Source of the DNA: UBA6614 sp002433235
GTDB taxonomy: Bacteria; Verrucomicrobiota; Verrucomicrobiia; Limisphaerales; UBA1100
Direction: 5' to 3'
DNA length: 64,000 bases
Assembly: GCA_002433235.1 (NCBI GenBank)
Contig: DJHS01000101.1
Location: 1 to 64,000 of the forward strand
Made by a program: the position numbers and the translations under genes. How positions within the stretch are numbered: the first letter of the stretch is position 1; the number at the start of each line of letters is the position of its first letter. Under the pieces are notes generated by a model, which searched no databases, was not told the origin of the DNA, and saw only the letters and a program-made list of their open reading frames with translations. Positions 1-8,961 of the stretch are shown here, one piece after another.

Positions 1-606
1 CACGCCCATGTCGCGCGCTGCTGCCGCTTCCACGGCCGGCCAGTTGAGGTCGTTGACGAAATACCAGTGGAGATTCACATAATCAAACGCGTCGCTCTCG
101 ATGGCTTTCACGATGATGTCTGTGGTGGCGTGCGTGGAGAAGCCGACATGCCGACAGCGGCCTTCCTTTTGCAACCAGCGCGCGGCGGCGACGCAGCCTT
201 GTTCGCCCAGTGACCAGTCGAGCAATTGCTGATTATTGATGCCGTGCAGCGAAAGAAGATCGACGTGATCCAGCTGCAGGTAATCCATCGAGGTGTTGAA
301 GGTCTCGAGGAATTCCCTGGCGGTGGCGAAGGGGGCGACCTTCGTTTGCACAATCAGTTGGTCGCGCGGGATTTGCTTGAGCACGGGGCCGAGCTGCATC
401 TCGGAGCTGCCGTAGCCGCGCGCAGTTTCGATGTGGTTGATGCCCAGCTCCACCGAGCGATGAATGGTGGCCTCGAGGTTTTTCTGGCCCTCATCGGGCA
501 CCTCGCTCCACTCGATGTCGTTCCACTTGTGCTGATACCGCATGCCTCCGCAGGAGAACACGGGCATCTCCAAATCCGTTTTGCCAAACCGCCGGTATCT
601 CATCAT
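1..606 (-). CDS. Aldo/keto reductase, N-terminal 202 codons (runs off left edge)
   Basis: The minus strand is open from an ATG at 606 to the window edge and reads MMRYRRFGKTDLEMPVFSCGG, the typical start of a bacterial aldo/keto reductase (NADPH-dependent TIM barrel). Later segments fit the fold: an IETARGYGSSE segment, which carries the family's conserved Asp/Tyr region in altered form (Glu-Thr-Ala-Arg-Gly-Tyr), then a TKV segment, and LDLLSLHGIN in the expected order. The start overlaps the stop of the upstream MqnD-like gene by ATGA (603-606), so the two are probably translated together. The C-terminal part lies outside the window. Substrate cannot be assigned. Confidence 0.85.
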   Translation of the reverse strand, partial: MMRYRRFGKTDLEMPVFSCGGMRYQHKWNDIEWSEVPDEGQKNLEATIHRSVELGINHIETARGYGSSEMQLGPVLKQIPRDQLIVQTKVAPFATAREFLETFNTSMDYLQLDHVDLLSLHGINNQQLLDWSLGEQGCVAAARWLQKEGRCRHVGFSTHATTDIIVKAIESDAFDYVNLHWYFVNDLNWPAVEAAAARDMGV

Positions 607-1478
607 TCCACAAACTCCAGTTCCTGCCGGTGCGGGATGAGGCCGGCCTCGTGGGCGCGATGCAGGAAGCGCGTGATGGTGTCGCGCCCCTTGTCGCCGT
701 AATCGAGTGTCCAATGGTTTACGTACATGCCGACAAACTGGTCGGCCAATTCCACGCCCATGTCGCGCGCATATTGCAGTGCGTGTTCCACCGCCTCGGG
801 GCGATGGTCGAGGCTGTATTGGATGCTTTCCGTGAGGAGATCGCTCACCACCTTCCGCTCGGGCTCGGCGATGCGTTTGTGGATCACATTGCCGCCGAGG
901 GGCAGGGGAAGGCCGTCGTTTTCCTCGCCCCACCACACGCCAAGGTCCGCGCAACAAACGAGCCCCTCGTTCTCGAACGTCAATTGGCCTTCGTGAATGA
1001 TCAGCCCCACGTCGGCGTTGCCGGCATTGACGGTGTTGAAAATTTCATCGAACGGCACAACCACGTAATCAAACTCCGTCTTTGGCCGGCCAAGCCACAA
1101 TTGCAGCGCCAGAAAGGCGCTGGTCATTTTGCCGGGAACGGCAATTTTTTTGCCGGCAATTTCCTCCTTGGAGAAATTTTCCTTGGCCACGAGCATCGGG
1201 CCGTAGCCATCGCCCATGCTGGCGCCGCTGGGGAGCAGGGCGTATTGGTCGCTCACATAGGCGTAGGCGTGGATGCTGATGGCGCTGATATCCAGCTCGC
1301 CGCGCGTGGCGCGTTCGTTCAGCGTCTGGATATCCTGCAGGATGTGCTCGAAGGCGTAGGCGCGTTGATCGATGAGGTCCTTGGCCAACGCGTAAAACAT
1401 GAAGGCATCGTCGGGATCAGGCGAATGGCCGAGGGTGAGCTTCTGCACGGGGTGAGAGTGGGGCAAGGTAGGGGTCAT
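603..1478 (-). CDS. mqnD: MqnA/MqnD-family protein, probable 1,4-dihydroxy-6-naphthoate synthase
   Basis: A 291-residue protein with the start of the MqnA/MqnD family (periplasmic-binding-protein fold), LGHSPDPDDAFMFYALAKD near residues 16-34; MqnD proteins carry SPCPNDTFIF at this place. The family works in the futalosine route to menaquinone, where MqnD converts cyclic dehypoxanthinyl futalosine to 1,4-dihydroxy-6-naphthoate. Further matches are DISAISIHAYAYV and the later NVGLIIHEGQLTF-like segment (here ADVGLIIHEGQL). There is no signal peptide, as expected for a cytoplasmic enzyme rather than a transport protein. Assignment to MqnD instead of MqnA or an unassigned relative rests on the N-terminal motif only. 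Confidence 0.72.
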   Translation of the reverse strand: MTPTLPHSHPVQKLTLGHSPDPDDAFMFYALAKDLIDQRAYAFEHILQDIQTLNERATRGELDISAISIHAYAYVSDQYALLPSGASMGDGYGPMLVAKENFSKEEIAGKKIAVPGKMTSAFLALQLWLGRPKTEFDYVVVPFDEIFNTVNAGNADVGLIIHEGQLTFENEGLVCCADLGVWWGEENDGLPLPLGGNVIHKRIAEPERKVVSDLLTESIQYSLDHRPEAVEHALQYARDMGVELADQFVGMYVNHWTLDYGDKGRDTITRFLHRAHEAGLIPHRQELEFVE

Positions 1479-1548
1479 GTCGATGCGTTTGATCGATTTG
1501 GCTGGTGTTCACCGGTTGATTTGTCAATCTGCTCGCCGAAATCGAGCG

Positions 1549-2826
1549 ATGCGTGATTATTTCATCAGACGATTCCTGCTGCTGATCCCCACCATGCTGG
1601 GTATTTCTTTTATGGTGTTTCTGGTAACTCGCGCGGCTCCGGGTGGCCCCATTGAGCAGGCGATGATGCAGATGCAGCAGATGGGCGGGGAAAGCACCGG
1701 TGGCACCAGCGGCGGCCCGGCAGAATCGGGGCTACTGGACGAAGAGCAGAAGAAAGATCTGGAGCGTTATTACGGCTTGGACAAACCTGTGGTTACCTCT
1801 TATTTCATTTGGCTGGGGCTTTGGCCGCGCGAAAATGGGCACCGGCAGGTGGAGTTTGAGCCGGGCGAAATGAAGAGCAGCGTGCGTATGCGCCTAGCAC
1901 AGGATGATCCAAAGAAGAAACGCATGCGGATGGAGCGGGATAGGGCAAATGCGGTGGTGATCACCAACCCGGAGGTGTTCGAGGGCAACTGGATGTGGCG
2001 CGAGGTGGTGCCCAAACCAAACGACAAGCCGGGCATGTTGCGCGGGGAGGTGTTTCGGTCAGATTACTCGGGACTGTTACAGGGCGACCTCGGGGTGTCG
2101 TTTAGTTATTCAAAGCCGGTGGAGCAGGTCATCTGGGAGCGCTTGCCGATTTCGACATACTTTGGCGTGGTCACGATGTTGGTGGTGTACGGCGTGTGCA
2201 TCCCGCTCGGCTTCTTCAAGGCCATCAAGCACAATACGTGGTTCGACAATTCCACCTCCGTGCTCATCTTCATGGGTTATGCCATCCCCGGCTATGTGTT
2301 GGGCTTCCTACTCATTTTGCTGTTCTCCATTCAATTGGATTGGTTTCCTTCCGGCGGTTTCACGAGCATAAATTTCGATGACCTCACCTTCTGGGGCAAA
2401 GTGAAAGATGTGGCGCATCACACCGTACTGCCGCTGTGCGCGTACCTCGTCGGCGGGTTTGCCTTTGTCACCATGCTCATGAAAAATCACCTCATGGACA
2501 ACCTCGCCGCCGACTACATGCGCACCGCGCTCTCCAAGGGGGTGGCCTATCGCGATGCTGTGCGCCGCCATGCCCTGCGCAATTCCCTCATCCCCATTGC
2601 CACCAACCTCGGCCATCAAGTAATGCTGTTCGTCACCGGCTCATTCCTCATCGAGAAAATCTTTGACATTCGCGGCATCGGCCTGCTGGGCTTTGAGGCG
2701 ATCATTCTCCGCGATTTCCCGGTCGTCATGGGCGTACTCATGCTCTCGGCATTCCTCATGCTGCTGGGCAACATCCTCTCCGACATGCTTATGGCCGCGG
2801 TGGATCCGCGCGTGCGGTTTGATTGA
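1549..2826 (+). CDS. Peptide ABC transporter permease, OppB/YejB type
   Basis: A 425-residue inner-membrane permease of the binding-protein-dependent transport family. It opens with MRDYFIRRFLLLIPTMLGIS and a first membrane helix, followed by APGGP, a conserved element of OppB/DppB/YejB. The C-terminal half holds the EAA-type loop around YMRTALSKGVAYRDAVRRHA, which contacts the ATPase. Between helix 1 and helix 2 lies an enlarged soluble segment of roughly 180 residues with charged stretches, which is also a feature of the YejB subgroup. An in-frame upstream start at 1477 exists, but family alignment supports the ATG at 1549. First gene of a five-gene importer; next gene starts 2 bases after its stop. 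Confidence 0.88.
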   Translation: MRDYFIRRFLLLIPTMLGISFMVFLVTRAAPGGPIEQAMMQMQQMGGESTGGTSGGPAESGLLDEEQKKDLERYYGLDKPVVTSYFIWLGLWPRENGHRQVEFEPGEMKSSVRMRLAQDDPKKKRMRMERDRANAVVITNPEVFEGNWMWREVVPKPNDKPGMLRGEVFRSDYSGLLQGDLGVSFSYSKPVEQVIWERLPISTYFGVVTMLVVYGVCIPLGFFKAIKHNTWFDNSTSVLIFMGYAIPGYVLGFLLILLFSIQLDWFPSGGFTSINFDDLTFWGKVKDVAHHTVLPLCAYLVGGFAFVTMLMKNHLMDNLAADYMRTALSKGVAYRDAVRRHALRNSLIPIATNLGHQVMLFVTGSFLIEKIFDIRGIGLLGFEAIILRDFPVVMGVLMLSAFLMLLGNILSDMLMAAVDPRVRFD

Positions 2827-2828
2827 CC

Positions 2829-3956
2829 ATGAACTGGAAGCTCAATCCACTCACCATTCGCAAGCTAAAGCGCTTCCAATCCGTTAAGCGCGGCTACTGG
2901 TCCTTTCTGCTCCTTGCCGGCGCGTTATTCGTTTCGCTCTTCGGTGAACTGCTCGTCAACGATCAGGCGCTCATCGTGCGATACAACGGCAGGACATATT
3001 TTCCCGTGTTCGCTTCCATGTATCCGGTGAAGTGGATTTACAAGCCATCGGAATTTCGCAGCGGCATTTTTTTTGGCGAGCAAACCGACGCCGACGGACA
3101 GAAATACACCGGCGAAGTCCATTACCGCAGTCTTCAGGCCAAGTGGGAAAAAGAAAAGTCGGCCAACTGGATTCTCATGCCGCCCATCCCGCACTCACCC
3201 GACTTGTCCAACTTCAAGGCGGGGGTGAAAATTCTTGCTGCACCTAGTTGGGAGCACCGCCATTTTCTAGGTACAGACAAGGCCGGCCGTGATATTGCGG
3301 CGCGGTTGTTTTATGGGTTTCGCATCGTGATGCTTTTTGCGTTGGGATTCACGATGCTGGTGTTTCTCATCAGTTCGGCACTGGGCTGCCTGATGGGCTA
3401 TTTTGGTGGCTGGACGGATCTGCTTGGGCTGCGTGTGGTGGAAATTTGGGCGAACATTCCATTCCTGTACATGGTCATGATCATGGTCAGTGTGGTGCCG
3501 GCGAAAGTGGGGATGATGACACGCATCCTGTTGCTGCTGGTCATCATGGTGCTCTTCAGTTGGACAAGCATGACTTATTACATGCGCGCCTCCACCTATA
3601 AGGAAAAAGCACGGGATTATGTGTCCGCGGCACAACTGCTCGGTGCCGGTCCAATCCGGATCATCTTTGCGCACCTACTGCCCAACACCGTATCCACTCT
3701 CGTCACTTTTCTGCCATTCACTGTGGCCGTGGCGATCTCCTCAGTGACAGCGCTGGATTTCCTAAACTTCGGCTTGCCCGAAGGCACACCGAGTTGGGGG
3801 CACCAGTTGCGGCTGGGACAGGAGTTTATCAAGGAAAAACCGTGGATCATTGGTTCGGCGTTGACGGCCATCTTTTTGGTGCTGACAATGGTGACGTTCA
3901 TCGGCGAGGCAGTCCGAGAAGCCTTCGATCCCAAGAAATTTTCAACCTACGAATAA
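2829..3956 (+). CDS. Peptide ABC transporter permease, OppC/YejE type
   Basis: A 375-residue permease. The first 100 residues (RFQSVKRGYWSF, then LFGELLVNDQALIVRYNGRT with YFPVFASMYPV following) strongly recall YejE of the microcin C/peptide importer, including the long periplasmic segment between helix 1 and the rest. LGTDKAGRDIAARLFYGFRI is the conserved OppC block, and YVSAAQLLGAGPIRIIFAHL is the ATPase-contact loop. It ends in FIGEAVREAFDPKK, also as in YejE. The ATG at 2829 was chosen over an in-frame TTG at 2823 that overlaps the upstream stop. It forms the second half of the membrane channel with the gene before it. Confidence 0.9.
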   Translation: MNWKLNPLTIRKLKRFQSVKRGYWSFLLLAGALFVSLFGELLVNDQALIVRYNGRTYFPVFASMYPVKWIYKPSEFRSGIFFGEQTDADGQKYTGEVHYRSLQAKWEKEKSANWILMPPIPHSPDLSNFKAGVKILAAPSWEHRHFLGTDKAGRDIAARLFYGFRIVMLFALGFTMLVFLISSALGCLMGYFGGWTDLLGLRVVEIWANIPFLYMVMIMVSVVPAKVGMMTRILLLLVIMVLFSWTSMTYYMRASTYKEKARDYVSAAQLLGAGPIRIIFAHLLPNTVSTLVTFLPFTVAVAISSVTALDFLNFGLPEGTPSWGHQLRLGQEFIKEKPWIIGSALTAIFLVLTMVTFIGEAVREAFDPKKFSTYE

Positions 3957-3957
3957 C

Positions 3958-5982
3958 ATGAAATCCATTCAAAAAATCATGCAGTCCAGCGCGCTAATGC
4001 TGGCCGCCGCAGTGGTGTCTGTTGGCTGTGGCAAGTCCGACAAATCCGGTGGTGGCAACGGCAGGGCCAAGGCCAAGCAGAGAAACGAGCCGGTTACTGA
4101 AGTCACGTGGACCACGCTGCCCTCGGTTGAAGAGGTAAAGGAATTCTACAGGGCGGATGCTGATTTTTTTGCTATCAAGGCCACCACCGACATTCCAAAG
4201 GGTCTAAAATGGGAAGACGGCAGCAACGAGCCGGTATTCAGCTCGCCCAACGCCAAGCGTGGTGGCACAATGAATGTGCATACGGGTGATTGGCCTCGCA
4301 CTCTTTGTTTTGTTGGCCCGGACGCCAGTGGCTCGTTTCGCAGGCATATTCTGGACAACAATGCATTGGGATTGGTGGATAATCATCCCGAGTCCGATGG
4401 GTATTACCCGGCCATTGCCAAGCGCTGGGCGGTGAGTGAGGACAAGCGCACGGTGTTTTTCGAGCTGGATCCTGATGCGCGCTTCTCCGATGGCGAGCCA
4501 GTGCGGGTATCGGATTTTTTCTTTCACTTTTACTTCATGCGCAGCAAGCACATCAAGGCACCGTGGTACAACGACCATTATGACAATGAGAAATTTAAGA
4601 ACATCACCATCTACAACAGCCGCACACTTTCGTTGACCTATTACAAGGCCAAGCCGGACGTGGTGCACAAGGTGAACATTCGTCCGGTGCCAGAGCATCA
4701 TTACGAGGAGATTGATGAAGGGTACTTGAAGGAGTACAAGTTTACCTTTGAGCCGACGGCGGGGCCGTATGAGGTGCGCAAGGAAAACATTAAGGACGGT
4801 GTATCCATCACGCTCACGCGGGTGGCGGATTGGTGGGCCTCGGATAAGAAATTTTACAGGAACCGCTTCAACCCCGACAAAATCCGCGTCACCGTGGTGC
4901 GGGAACCAGCAAAGGTCTTCGAGTTGTTCCGCAAGGGCGAGCTGGACTGGCACGGATTGAGTCTGCCGGAATATTGGTATGAGAAACTACCACATGATGC
5001 GCCCGAGGTGGCAGGTGGGTACATCCACAAGGTGCAGTTTTACAATGACATCCCGCGCCCTACATGGGCGTTGCGCATTAACTGCTCCAAGCCGTTGCTG
5101 GACAACAAGCATATCCGGCATGGACTGCACCACGCGATGAATTGGGAACTGGTGAACAAGGAGATTTTCCACGGTGACTTCGAGCGTATGCAAACGGTGG
5201 CCGATGGTTACGGCGGGCGGAGCAACGACAATGTGAAGGTGCGTGAATTTTCCGTGGAGAAAGCCGAGGCAGCCTTTGCGAAGGCGGGCTTCAACGAGCG
5301 CGGCACGGATGGTATCCTGAAAAATGCCGAAGGCAAGCGACTGTCCTTCACTGTTTCCACCGGCTACAAGCGCTTCACCTCATTGCTTACGGTCTTGAAG
5401 CAGGAAGCAAAAAAAGCGGGTGTTGAGTTGAACCTTGAAATTCTCGAGCTTACCGCAGGCTGGAAGAAGGCCGATGAAAAGAACCACGAGATTGTGTTTG
5501 GTGGCCTGAACAACTCGGTGGAATTATATCCGCGCTTTTGGGAGCCGTACCACTCGGATAACGCCTACAAGGAAGAGGGCGACACCAAATACAACGCCGA
5601 CGGCACTCTTAAGGTTAGCCTCAACCTGAAGCCAAATACCAACAACGCCACCGTCACTGCGGATCGCGAGATTGATGCCTTGATCAAGAAATACCGCGAA
5701 GCTTCGGATCTTGGCGAGATAACCCAGTTGTCACATCAACTTATCGAGAAATTGCACGATCATGCCGGTTTCATCCCCGCGTGGTCTAAGCCGTGGTATC
5801 GCGTTGGCTACTGGCGCTGGGTTAAATGGCCGGAAACCTTTAACGTGAAGCAAAGCCGCGACTGGGAGGAATTCCATGTGCACTGGATTGATTCCGCCGA
5901 CAAAAAGGTCACGCTGGACGCCAAGAAGGGCGGTAAGACCTTTCAAAAGGTTGTCAAGGTTCACGCCCAATACCGCAAATAG
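3958..5982 (+). CDS. Peptide ABC transporter substrate-binding lipoprotein (SBP family 5)
   Basis: A 674-residue extracellular solute-binding protein of family 5 (OppA/DppA/YejA). It begins with a lipoprotein signal ending in VSVGC, so Cys24 is the likely lipidated residue. The mature part starts a characteristic KRGGTMNVH strand near residue 100, then YPAIAKRWAVSEDKRTVFFE and the family signature with FSDGEPVRVSDFFFHF. GLKWEDGSNEPVFSSPNAK resembles the YejA subgroup. The start is one base after the permease stop, and the ATPases follow at once, so it is the ligand-capturing part of this importer. Bound peptide or other ligand is unknown. Confidence 0.9.
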   Translation: MKSIQKIMQSSALMLAAAVVSVGCGKSDKSGGGNGRAKAKQRNEPVTEVTWTTLPSVEEVKEFYRADADFFAIKATTDIPKGLKWEDGSNEPVFSSPNAKRGGTMNVHTGDWPRTLCFVGPDASGSFRRHILDNNALGLVDNHPESDGYYPAIAKRWAVSEDKRTVFFELDPDARFSDGEPVRVSDFFFHFYFMRSKHIKAPWYNDHYDNEKFKNITIYNSRTLSLTYYKAKPDVVHKVNIRPVPEHHYEEIDEGYLKEYKFTFEPTAGPYEVRKENIKDGVSITLTRVADWWASDKKFYRNRFNPDKIRVTVVREPAKVFELFRKGELDWHGLSLPEYWYEKLPHDAPEVAGGYIHKVQFYNDIPRPTWALRINCSKPLLDNKHIRHGLHHAMNWELVNKEIFHGDFERMQTVADGYGGRSNDNVKVREFSVEKAEAAFAKAGFNERGTDGILKNAEGKRLSFTVSTGYKRFTSLLTVLKQEAKKAGVELNLEILELTAGWKKADEKNHEIVFGGLNNSVELYPRFWEPYHSDNAYKEEGDTKYNADGTLKVSLNLKPNTNNATVTADREIDALIKKYREASDLGEITQLSHQLIEKLHDHAGFIPAWSKPWYRVGYWRWVKWPETFNVKQSRDWEEFHVHWIDSADKKVTLDAKKGGKTFQKVVKVHAQYRK

Positions 5983-5990
5983 CACGCACC

Positions 5991-6995
5991 GTGGCCGAAT
6001 CTGCCCCCTCCGAAACCGAGCTGTTGCTTCAGGTCTGCAACCTCGTTTCCGCGTTCGATACGGACGACGGACAGGTTACTGCAGTGGATGGCATCAGTTT
6101 TGAGGTTCATAAGGGCAGGACGCTCGGCATTGTCGGTGAGAGTGGCTGCGGCAAGAGCGTCACCGCCATGAGTATCATGCGACTGTTGCCCCAGCCGATG
6201 GGCAAAATCCTCGGCGGCGAGGTGTTGTTTGACGGCCTAAATCTCGTCACTGCCGAGTCGGGAAAAATGCGTTCCATTCGCGGCAACCGCATCAGCATGA
6301 TCTTCCAGGAGCCGATGACCGCGCTTAATCCAGTGCATCGGATCGGCAAACAAATCTGCGAGGTGCTCACCGAGCATAACGACCTTGAGCCCGATGAAGC
6401 CTGGCAAAAGGCCATCGATATCCTCGGACAGGTTGGCATTCCGTCGCCGGAAATTCGCGTGACTGAATACCCCCATCAACTTTCTGGTGGCATGCGGCAG
6501 CGGGTGGTCATTGCCATGGCTTTGGCCTGTGGTCCGGAGCTGGTCATTGCCGATGAGCCGACCACCGCGCTGGATGTCACCATTCAGGCGCAGATTCTCC
6601 AGCTCATTAACGACCTCCAGCGCGACCTCGGCATGTCCGTGATGCTGATCACCCATGATCTTGGCGTGATCGCCGAGACTTGCGATGAGGTTTGCGTGAT
6701 GTACGCTGGCCGGGTGGTTGAACGGGCTGCGGCGAAGGAGGTTTTTGCCAATCCACGCCATGCCTATACTCAGGGGTTGCTCAATTCCATTCCGCGATTG
6801 GACGGCAAGCCTAAGACCGAGCTGAACATTATCGAGGGCATGGTACCTTCGCTGAGTGAATTGAAAGCCGGCTGCCGTTTTGCTCCCCGTAGTGGGCGTG
6901 AGCACGAGGGACATTTGCTAACCGAACGGCCGCCGTTTGAGGAGATTGCCCCGGGTCATTGGGTGGAAGCCTGTCCGGTTTGTACACGCGCATGA
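5991..6995 (+). CDS. oppD: Peptide ABC transporter ATP-binding protein, OppD type
   Basis: A 334-residue ATPase with GTG start. Walker A GESGCGKS has its Lys at residue 55, the Q-loop is FQEPMTALNP, the ABC signature is LSGGMRQR and Walker B is LVIADEPTTALD, followed by the H-loop ITHDLGV. The C-terminal oligopeptide/dipeptide transporter extension is present (RHAYTQGLLNSIPRL, GCRFAPR), though the Cys residues usual after GCRFAPR are only partly kept. It should energise the permease pair encoded just upstream. Its stop overlaps the start of the next ATPase gene (ATGA at 6992-6995). Confidence 0.93.
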   Translation: MAESAPSETELLLQVCNLVSAFDTDDGQVTAVDGISFEVHKGRTLGIVGESGCGKSVTAMSIMRLLPQPMGKILGGEVLFDGLNLVTAESGKMRSIRGNRISMIFQEPMTALNPVHRIGKQICEVLTEHNDLEPDEAWQKAIDILGQVGIPSPEIRVTEYPHQLSGGMRQRVVIAMALACGPELVIADEPTTALDVTIQAQILQLINDLQRDLGMSVMLITHDLGVIAETCDEVCVMYAGRVVERAAAKEVFANPRHAYTQGLLNSIPRLDGKPKTELNIIEGMVPSLSELKAGCRFAPRSGREHEGHLLTERPPFEEIAPGHWVEACPVCTRA

Positions 6996-7993
6996 ACAAC
7001 GGCCAACCCATTCTCGAGACGGATCACCTGCAGATGCATTTCCCGGTGAAGGGAGGCATCTTTCGGCGGGCGGTGGCGTCGTGCAAGGCGGTCGATGGCG
7101 TGAGCTTGTCGATTGCTCCGGGCGAAACCCTTGGACTCGTGGGCGAGAGCGGTTGTGGCAAGAGCACGCTGGGCAAGACGATTGCGCGGCTTTATGAGCC
7201 CACGGGCGGCAGCGTGAAGTTTGAGGGCACGGAGTTGGAGGGGTTGTCGCGATCGGAATTGAAGCCCTTCCGGCGCGAAATCCAGATGATCTTTCAGGAT
7301 CCATACGAGAGCCTCAACCCGCGCCACACGGTGGGAGCAATCATCGAGGAGCCGTTCGTGATTCACCAGATGGGGACGCGCGAGGAGCGCCGGCAATGGG
7401 TGGCGGATCTGCTCGCCAAGGTAGGCTTGCCGCCTGCGGCGGCGCAGAGGTATCCGTTTGAATTTTCCGGAGGGCAACGGCAGCGCATCGGCATCGCGCG
7501 GGCATTGGCGCTGAAGCCCAAGTTGATTATATGTGATGAGCCGGTGAGTGCGCTGGACGTGTCCATCCAGAGCCAGATCCTGAACCTGCTGATGGAATTG
7601 CAGCGCGATTTGGGCCTGAGTTACCTGTTTATTTCGCACGATCTGGCGGTGGTGAAACACATCAGCGACCGCATCGCCATCATGTACTTGGGCAAGCTGG
7701 TGGAGATGGGTGACTCGGCGAGGGTTTACGAGAATCCGCGGCACCCGTATACGAAGGCGCTTATTTCCGCCATTCCCGTGCCGGACCCTACGCATGTGCC
7801 GGAGCGCCAAGTTTTGGAAGGGGATGTGCCCAGCCCCATCGATCCACCACCCGGCTGTGCCTTTGCCCCCCGTTGCCCGGTGCGAGTCGGCGATGAATGC
7901 ACCTTGCGCGTGCCGGAATTGGTTGAGATGGAGCCGGGTTACTGGCTTAGCGATTGCACCTGCTGCGTAACCAAGGACGCATCAAAAGCGTAA
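6992..7993 (+). CDS. oppF: Peptide ABC transporter ATP-binding protein, OppF type
   Basis: A 333-residue partner ATPase of OppD. Residues 18-27 read FPVKGGIFRR, a hallmark of OppF/DppF. Walker A is GESGCGKST with Lys57, the Q-loop is FQDPYESLNP, the signature is FSGGQRQR, and Walker B is LIICDEPVSALD. The C-terminal extension ends with GCAFAPRCPV and further Cys residues. The ATG at 6992 overlaps the OppD stop and fits the family start; an earlier in-frame start at 6959 would add residues inside the OppD frame. In E. coli the YejABEF relative uses one fused ATPase, whereas here there are two separate ones. Confidence 0.93.
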   Translation: MNNGQPILETDHLQMHFPVKGGIFRRAVASCKAVDGVSLSIAPGETLGLVGESGCGKSTLGKTIARLYEPTGGSVKFEGTELEGLSRSELKPFRREIQMIFQDPYESLNPRHTVGAIIEEPFVIHQMGTREERRQWVADLLAKVGLPPAAAQRYPFEFSGGQRQRIGIARALALKPKLIICDEPVSALDVSIQSQILNLLMELQRDLGLSYLFISHDLAVVKHISDRIAIMYLGKLVEMGDSARVYENPRHPYTKALISAIPVPDPTHVPERQVLEGDVPSPIDPPPGCAFAPRCPVRVGDECTLRVPELVEMEPGYWLSDCTCCVTKDASKA

Positions 7994-8041
7994 CAGTTGC
8001 CAAAGGGGCGCGTCTGTGTTATAGGGCGTCCAAGAGGAGTG

Positions 8042-8422
8042 ATGAACAGAAAGTTTGCTTTTTCGAGGGGTTTCACCTTGGTGGAAATCATGATCGTCGT
8101 GGCCATCATCGGCATGCTCGCGGCGGTGGCTATCCCGAACCTGATGCGGTCCAGCGCGAAGGGGGCGGAGATGAATTGTTTCACCAATCAGCGAACCATT
8201 AATGCCAACAAGCTGTCATGGGCGACGGACAACAACAAGGTGGGCTCGAAGTCCGCCTCGCCGAGCATGGATGACCTGAAGGATTATTTTGAGGGGAAGA
8301 AGCTGCCCAAGTGTCGTTCTGGTGGCTCTTACACGGTGGGTGACATGAGCACGTCGCCTACCTGCTCTGAGCATGGGTGCTATCTTGACGAGGCAGAAGA
8401 GGGGGACGAAGGCGACGAATAG
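8042..8422 (+). CDS. Type IV pilin/pseudopilin-like protein
   Basis: A 126-residue protein that starts MNRKFAFSRGFTLVEIMIVV, a class III prepilin signal. Prepilin peptidase would cut after Gly10 and methylate Phe11; the Glu five residues into the mature protein is present. One hydrophobic helix follows. The C-terminus carries CRSGGSYTVGDMSTSPTCS, a motif often seen at the end of verrucomicrobial pilin-like proteins (C-x-x-G-G-x-Y... C), then an acidic tail. GAGGAG at 8031-8036 sets the ATG at 8042. Likely a minor or major subunit of a type II secretion or type IV pilus-like fibre; no assembly genes are nearby. Confidence 0.85.
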   Translation: MNRKFAFSRGFTLVEIMIVVAIIGMLAAVAIPNLMRSSAKGAEMNCFTNQRTINANKLSWATDNNKVGSKSASPSMDDLKDYFEGKKLPKCRSGGSYTVGDMSTSPTCSEHGCYLDEAEEGDEGDE

Positions 8423-8430
8423 GGAGCTTG

Positions 8431-8961
8431 ATGGATTTGCGGGGGGGCAGGATGTTTGCGGGCCGCGCGGGGGTGGCTGCGGTGGACATGTTGCTGGTGG
8501 GGCTGGCCTTGGTGTCGTTGTTGGGATTGGTGCTTTTCGAGATTTTCCACGTACGCACCACGGATCGCATTCTTGGGGAGGAGGATACTTGTGCCCGTAA
8601 AAATCTGACCGCATTGAGAAGGGCCATGGACCTTGCGAAGGTGTTGGGCGCCGCGGACGACAGTACGCCGGTAACACTGCTGGATTTACAGACCAACGTG
8701 ATCCACTTCAAGGGTTGCTTCGTGGAGGTGGAGGGGCACGGCAGGGGGACGGTGTTGCACCCGGTTCTTTCAGAGAACGGGAAGGTGGAAAACGATGGAA
8801 AGGTGAAAGTGGATTTCCAGAAGGGGGGTGAGATGGAGTTTGGCTTGGAAGATTTTGTGCCCAAGGCAAGGCTGGTTTGTCCCGTGGGAGGAACGTACTC
8901 AGTGGGGGCGCTGGGGAGTTTGCCGTGGTGCAATGTGCCGGGGCATGGGCTGGGGCACTAG
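8431..8961 (+). CDS. Pilin-like protein lacking a prepilin leader
   Basis: A 176-residue protein starting 8 bases after the upstream pilin. It has one N-terminal membrane helix (MLLVGLALVSLLGLVLFEIF, residues about 20-39) but no GFTLxE cleavage motif. Its C-terminus, LVCPVGGTYSVGALGSLPWC followed by NVPGHG, matches the C-terminal Cys motif of the preceding pilin and of verrucomicrobial pilin-like proteins. The two genes probably act together. It may be a diverged duplicate anchored without processing, or a partner of the pilin; function is unknown. Its 3' end overlaps the convergent gluQ gene by 4 bases. Confidence 0.75.
   Translation: MDLRGGRMFAGRAGVAAVDMLLVGLALVSLLGLVLFEIFHVRTTDRILGEEDTCARKNLTALRRAMDLAKVLGAADDSTPVTLLDLQTNVIHFKGCFVEVEGHGRGTVLHPVLSENGKVENDGKVKVDFQKGGEMEFGLEDFVPKARLVCPVGGTYSVGALGSLPWCNVPGHGLGH

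Noticed and set aside
630..1556. Plus-strand open frame of about 308 codons opposite the MqnD-like gene
   Set aside because: Shadow of the real minus-strand gene; no family features.
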